Source: Tanytarsus gracilentus (Eukaryota > Arthropoda > Insecta > Diptera > Chironomidae). From it: a DNA stretch of 64,000 nt. Under the pieces are notes generated by a model. That model made no database searches, had not been told where the DNA came from, and worked only from the letters and a program-made list of their open reading frames with translations. Shown here piece by piece: positions 63,401 through 64,000 of this stretch. Every line of letters begins with the position of its first letter. The stretch's first letter is position 1. The position numbers were made by a program, and so were the translations under genes. Location: assembly GCA_038502055.1 (NCBI GenBank), contig JAXRKN010000044.1:3816001-3880000 (forward strand), written 5' to 3'.

Positions 63401-63980
63401 CGAGGAGCAAAAGAGTCACATTAATAAGTGCATAGAAGTTGTGAAGAATCTGCTGAAGCAAAAGAGCAACATCGAAAAGAAGGAAGCTCGCCAGAAGTGC
63501 ATGCAAAATCGCCTGAGGCTGGGCCAATTTGTAACTCAACGCGTTGGCGCGACCTTTCAAGAGAACTGGACTGATGGATATGCTTTTCAAGAGCTCGCTC
63601 GGCGACAGGAAGAGATTGCGTTGGAGCGAGAGGAGATTGATAGACAGAAAAAATCGCTCGTGAAGAAGCGACCAACCAACGAAGGCGGCCGAAAGCGAAA
63701 CGCATCTAGCACCACTTCGACTCCGACGTCCACAGTATCAGCGGCGGCATCATCGAATGTTCACAATGGAGGCGAAGTGACCTTCCTCAAGCCCGATCCC
63801 GTTGGACCTAGCTCGTCGACATTTACTATACAAGAGTATTATGAATGTGATGAAATTTTAAAGTTAAGGCATAATGCACTGAAAAAAGAAGATGCCGATC
63901 TGCAACTGGAGATGGAGAAGCTAGAACGCGAAAGAAATTTACACATTCGTGAACTTAAGAGAATTCACAATGAGGATCAG
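60486..63980 (+). CDS. tlk: Tousled-like kinase, N-terminal part (cut by window edge)
   Basis: Two exons in phase 0 lie in the window: 60486-60566 (27 codons) and 62433-63980 (516 codons). A GT donor follows at 63981, so the protein continues past the window. The first exon matches the Tlk start (LHPRKQELLEARF). Exon 2 has a Ser/Thr/Gln/Pro-rich region, a nuclear localisation signal (ERKRKRKPN), the conserved KINDYF motif, and then the coiled-coil region (MQNRLRLGQFVTQRVGATF, WTDGYAFQELARRQEEI, RNLHIRELKRIHNEDQ) that precedes the kinase domain in this family. The Ser/Thr kinase domain itself is not in the window. Tlk phosphorylates the histone chaperone Asf1 during S phase. Intron 1 is 1.9 kb. 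The gene is divergent from Hmt4-20. Confidence 0.93.
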
Positions 63981-64000
63981 GTAAATTTTTTTGTTCACAC

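Noticed and set aside
1..64000. CRISPR arrays, prokaryotic operons, phage or viral genes
   Set aside because: No regularly spaced repeats and no such coding sequence; gene structure is eukaryotic throughout.
1..64000. Conserved microRNA genes
   Set aside because: I scanned by eye for common insect mature microRNA sequences and found none; non-conserved microRNAs cannot be excluded without folding and small-RNA data.

Overview
The window looks like nuclear DNA of an insect, most likely a fly of the nematoceran type. The evidence is a very AT-rich background, many introns of only 50-60 bp with GT..AG ends, and a set of recognisable insect genes (Yan/anterior open, a takeout/JHBP protein, Clic, an otopetrin, Tousled-like kinase). 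There is no bacterial or viral gene content. The species cannot be named from the sequence. I rebuilt the gene models by hand from splice sites and reading-frame continuity. All twelve recognised genes join in phase across every intron. The kinase gene at the right edge is cut off by the window.

Layout, left to right: 1-4104, no gene seen; TMEM268-like membrane protein (minus, 4105-5508); a GPCPD1-like glycerophosphodiesterase (plus, 6409-9466), divergent from it; a secreted takeout/JHBP protein (plus, 10710-12116); a 9.7 kb gene desert; the ETS repressor aop/yan (plus, 21810-23924); Tip60 acetyltransferase (minus, 24668-26436), converging on aop; a TEX10/Ipi1 ribosome-biogenesis protein (minus, 26762-28619) directly upstream of Tip60; Clic (plus, 29077-30790), divergent from TEX10; a 4.7 kb gap with one doubtful terminal exon; delta/gamma-sarcoglycan (minus, 35845-39697); an 8.3 kb gap; an unrecognised secreted protein (plus, 48023-48715); an otopetrin proton channel (plus, 49359-53354); a 3 kb gap; the H4K20 methyltransferase Hmt4-20 (minus, 56740-58604); and the 5' part of Tousled-like kinase (plus, 60486 onward).

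The genes do not form a pathway. This is ordinary eukaryotic gene order, although three chromatin genes (Tip60, Hmt4-20, Tlk) lie in one window. As I recall, several of these genes are X-linked (Muller A) in Drosophila, which suggests conserved synteny.

The structures most worth checking are: (1) an exact 132 bp duplication of the TEX10 start region that leaves a second ATG and a 48-codon upstream ORF in the TEX10-Clic promoter; (2) a roughly 1.5 kb insertion in sarcoglycan intron 1 with a 24 bp flanking duplication, an (AATC)n tail and internal tandem repeats, which looks like a truncated or non-autonomous retroelement; (3) a long-armed inverted repeat in another sarcoglycan intron; (4) a possible alternative 3' end of the GPCPD1 gene; and (5) the orphan secreted protein at 48 kb. 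I found no convincing undescribed multi-gene system.
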